Positions 6,252 to 8,129 of a stretch of 8,129 bases of DNA are shown here, in pieces (the stretch's first letter is position 1; the number at the start of each line of letters is the position of its first letter). The notes under the pieces were generated by a model. The model searched no databases, was not told where the DNA came from, and saw only the letters and a program-made list of their open reading frames with translations. Source of the stretch: Anaerolineae bacterium (GTDB lineage Bacteria; Chloroflexota; Anaerolineae; JAADDB01); contig WGAA01000176.1 of assembly GCA_015489285.1 (NCBI GenBank), positions 1 to 8,129 on the forward strand, given 5' to 3'. Position numbers and translations under genes: made by a program.

Positions 6252-7371
6252 CGGAAAAGGCTCTTTATTGGAACACAGTTTGCACACGCGGGGGATCACC
6301 CGGCGGGAGTTCCTCCAGTTCTGTACGGCCCTGGCCGCGGCCCTGGCCCTACCGGCCACGTACGGCGAGCGCATTGCCCGGGCCCTGGAAGCACGGACGG
6401 AGAAACTCCCCGTCATCTGGCTCGAGTTTCAGGATTGCGCCGGGTGCAGCGAGTCCTTCACCAGGGCGTATCGGACCTCGGCCGCGCAGGTGGTACTCGA
6501 CCTCATCTCCCTGGAATACCACGAGACACTAATGGCGCCTTCCGGGAAGCAAGCGGAGGCCGCGCGGGAGGCCCTGGTCGAACGGGGCGGATACCTCCTC
6601 GTCGTGGAGGGCTCCGTGCCCCGGAAGGAGTTTTGCACCATCGGGGGCAAGAGCGCGGAAGAGATCCTGGCGGAGACGGCAAAGAACGCTGCAGCCATCG
6701 TGGCCGTCGGCACGTGCGCCGCGTTCGGGGGTTTGCCCCAAGCGCATCCCAACCCCACTCAAGCCAAGGGGGTCATGGAAATCATCCGGGACAAACCGGT
6801 CATCAACCTCCCCGGATGCCCGGTCAACGGGGAGAACATCACCGCGGTCATCGTCCACTTCCTCACCTTTGGTGAGCTCCCCGCGACCGACGAACACAAG
6901 CGGCCCCTGTTCCTTTACGGCGCGCTCATCCACGACAACTGCCCCCGCCGCGGGCACTTCGACCGGGGGGAGTTCGTGCGGGAGTGGGGGGATGAGGGCC
7001 ACAAGAAGGGATGGTGCCTCTACAAGATGGGGTGCCGGGGCCCTGTGACCTTTGCCAACTGTCCCCTGATCATGTGGAACGACAGCACCAGCTGGCCCAT
7101 CGGCTCGGGGCACCCCTGCCTTGGGTGTACGGAACCGGGGTTCTGGGACCGGGGAGAGGGGTTCTACTATCCGGTGAAGATTCAGGAAGTGGCTCCTCCG
7201 GCGTACTATCCTTCCTCCATTGTCCGGCCCGGCAAGCAGCCGGACGCGACCAGTTACACCATCAGTGGGGCCGTTGTCGGCGCGGCGGCCGGAGCAGCGG
7301 CCGCGTGGGCCCTGCTCAAGAATCGCCCCTCCGAGGAAAAGCGGTCGGCCGAAGAGTCCAAGGAGGCGTGA
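6229..7371 (+). CDS. hybO: [NiFe] hydrogenase small subunit, Tat-exported and membrane-anchored
   Basis: Electron-transfer subunit that carries electrons from the Ni-Fe site through three Fe-S clusters. The 380-residue product has a Tat signal with TRREFLQFC (twin arginines 25-26) and a following hydrophobic stretch. Proximal [4Fe-4S] ligands are C70, C73, C163 and C197 (DCAGCSES, GTCAAFGG, LPGCPVN). Distal [4Fe-4S] ligands are H235, C238, C263 and C269. Medial [3Fe-4S] ligands are C278, C297 and C300, with P290 where a fourth cysteine would otherwise sit. The C-terminus has one Ala/Gly-rich hydrophobic helix at about residues 345-363, followed by a charged tail, as in HyaA/HybO membrane anchors. 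G72 and G168 occupy the positions that are cysteine in O2-tolerant enzymes (C19 and C120 of E. coli Hyd-1), so an ordinary oxygen-sensitive proximal cluster is expected. The gene follows the large-subunit and protease genes, the reverse of the usual small-before-large order. Confidence 0.96.
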   Translation: MSFRTSSDGKGSLLEHSLHTRGITRREFLQFCTALAAALALPATYGERIARALEARTEKLPVIWLEFQDCAGCSESFTRAYRTSAAQVVLDLISLEYHETLMAPSGKQAEAAREALVERGGYLLVVEGSVPRKEFCTIGGKSAEEILAETAKNAAAIVAVGTCAAFGGLPQAHPNPTQAKGVMEIIRDKPVINLPGCPVNGENITAVIVHFLTFGELPATDEHKRPLFLYGALIHDNCPRRGHFDRGEFVREWGDEGHKKGWCLYKMGCRGPVTFANCPLIMWNDSTSWPIGSGHPCLGCTEPGFWDRGEGFYYPVKIQEVAPPAYYPSSIVRPGKQPDATSYTISGAVVGAAAGAAAAWALLKNRPSEEKRSAEESKEA

Positions 7372-7376
7372 GGAGG
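7371..7376 (+). promoter_or_regulatory. Ribosome binding site of the hybA-like gene
   Basis: AGGAGG overlaps the last base of the small-subunit stop codon and lies 5 nt before the ATG at 7382. This supports co-translation from one mRNA. Confidence 0.8.
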
Positions 7377-7381
7377 ACGCT

Positions 7382-8129
7382 ATGAGCGAGAAATTGACGC
7401 GCAGGGAGTTCTTGAAGGCGGCCGGGGCCGGGGTGGGCGCCATGGTCATGACCGCCGCGGGCGCGAAAGCGGCCCAGGCGACCCAGGCCCACCCGTCGGA
7501 GCACGCGTTCAAGCCCCAGCCCAACGGCGTCTCCATCCTCTACGACGCGACCCGCTGCATCGGCTGTCGGGCGTGCCAGACCGCGTGTCGGGAGGCCAAT
7601 CACCTGCCGCCGGAAGTGGACCCCAGCGGCAGGTACGATGCCCCCCAGGACCTTTCGGGGAGCACGTGGATGCTCATTCAGCTCTACCGGGACGCGGAGA
7701 ACCCGGAACGCTGGAGCTTCATTCGGCGGGCGTGTATGCACTGCATCGAACCCGCGTGTGTGGCCGCGTGCCCTCTGGGGGCCCTCTACATCACACCCCA
7801 GGGCGCGGTGGCTTACCATCCCGAAGTGTGCTTCGGGTGCCGCTATTGTATGGTCTCCTGTCCCTTTGGTGTCCCCCGGTACCAGTGGGGGAGCGTGACG
7901 CCCTTCATTCAGAAGTGCGATTTGAACACGAGCAACGGACGTCTTGCCGCGGGGAAGCTCCCGGCCTGCGTGGAAGCATGTCCCGTCGAGGCGTTGACCT
8001 TCGGCACGCGCGAGGAGATGCTGGAGGAAGCCCATCGACGCATCGAGGAGCACCCCGACCGGTACGTGGATCACGTGTACGGGGAGCACGAGGCAGGGGG
8101 AACGCACGTGTTGTACCTCTCCTCCATCC
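7382..8129 (+). CDS. hybA: HybA-like Tat-exported ferredoxin subunit of hydrogenase (3' end cut by window)
   Basis: Periplasmic-side iron-sulfur protein that passes electrons between the hydrogenase dimer and a quinone-reactive membrane partner (HybB in E. coli). At least 249 residues are present and the frame is open at the edge. A Tat signal begins TRREFLKAAGAG (R7-R8), ending in an Ala-rich stretch. Ferredoxin cysteine groups follow: C59/C62/C65/C69, C118/C121/C126/C130, C150/C153/C156/C160, then C179 and C196/C200. That is 15 cysteines; family members with four [4Fe-4S] clusters normally have 16. The missing one is in KCDLNTSNG (178-186), where N182 stands in the place expected to be cysteine (KCxxC). 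The segments FGTREEMLEEA and YGEHEAGGTHVL match HybA-type proteins after the clusters. The gene starts 10 nt after the small-subunit stop. A C-terminal membrane helix, known in HybA, would lie beyond the edge. The general family is secure; the exact subfamily is less so. Confidence 0.93.
   Translation, partial: MSEKLTRREFLKAAGAGVGAMVMTAAGAKAAQATQAHPSEHAFKPQPNGVSILYDATRCIGCRACQTACREANHLPPEVDPSGRYDAPQDLSGSTWMLIQLYRDAENPERWSFIRRACMHCIEPACVAACPLGALYITPQGAVAYHPEVCFGCRYCMVSCPFGVPRYQWGSVTPFIQKCDLNTSNGRLAAGKLPACVEACPVEALTFGTREEMLEEAHRRIEEHPDRYVDHVYGEHEAGGTHVLYLSSI

Noticed and set aside
6529..7536. A 335-codon minus-strand open frame opposite the small subunit
   Set aside because: It is a shadow frame with no family resemblance, and it crosses two well-supported plus-strand genes.

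Overview
This is a GC-rich bacterial chromosomal segment, probably from an uncultured or thermophilic anaerobe. The pairing of a long GEVED/SdrD_B surface protein on a Thr/Pro stalk with a Hyb-type [NiFe] hydrogenase resembles Chloroflexota (Anaerolineae and relatives). That placement is inference from domain content, not from a marker gene.

Layout. (1) Positions 3152 to 1, minus strand: one uninterrupted open frame of 1050 codons that runs off the left edge. It encodes a secreted modular protein: signal peptide, a propeller-like region with GG-x-F repeats, a GEVED domain, an SdrD_B-like domain, a second GEVED domain and a Thr/Pro/Ser-rich stalk. The stalk is encoded by 114-bp tandem repeats. 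The extreme left end (1-40) is a perfect palindrome that looks like an assembly fold-back. (2) Positions 3153-3894: a divergent intergenic region of about 740 bp. It holds a perfect consensus sigma-70 promoter (TTGACA-17-TATAAT) for the surface protein, a 17-bp-arm inverted repeat, two smaller hairpins and two clusters of 7-bp-period repeats. (3) Positions 3895-8129, plus strand: a tightly packed [NiFe]-hydrogenase operon, in order large subunit, maturation endopeptidase, Tat-exported small subunit, and Tat-exported HybA-like ferredoxin (cut by the right edge).

How the genes work together. The large subunit carries the Ni-Fe site; the endopeptidase trims its C-terminus after nickel insertion; the small subunit passes electrons through three Fe-S clusters; the HybA-like protein is the next electron carrier, normally toward a HybB-type quinone-reactive membrane protein that should lie just beyond the window. 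The small subunit has a Tat signal and a C-terminal membrane anchor, so the enzyme should sit on the outer face of the cytoplasmic membrane and most likely oxidises H2 (a reversible role is possible). The small subunit lacks the two extra proximal-cluster cysteines of O2-tolerant enzymes, so a standard oxygen-sensitive enzyme is expected.

The main oddities are the gene order (a rotation of the E. coli hybOABCD order), an unusually long 43-residue tail after the last metal ligand of the large subunit, and a Cys-to-Asn replacement at an expected Fe-S ligand in the HybA-like protein. I found no clearly new defence, mobile or regulatory system; the interest lies in these details and in the stalked surface protein.
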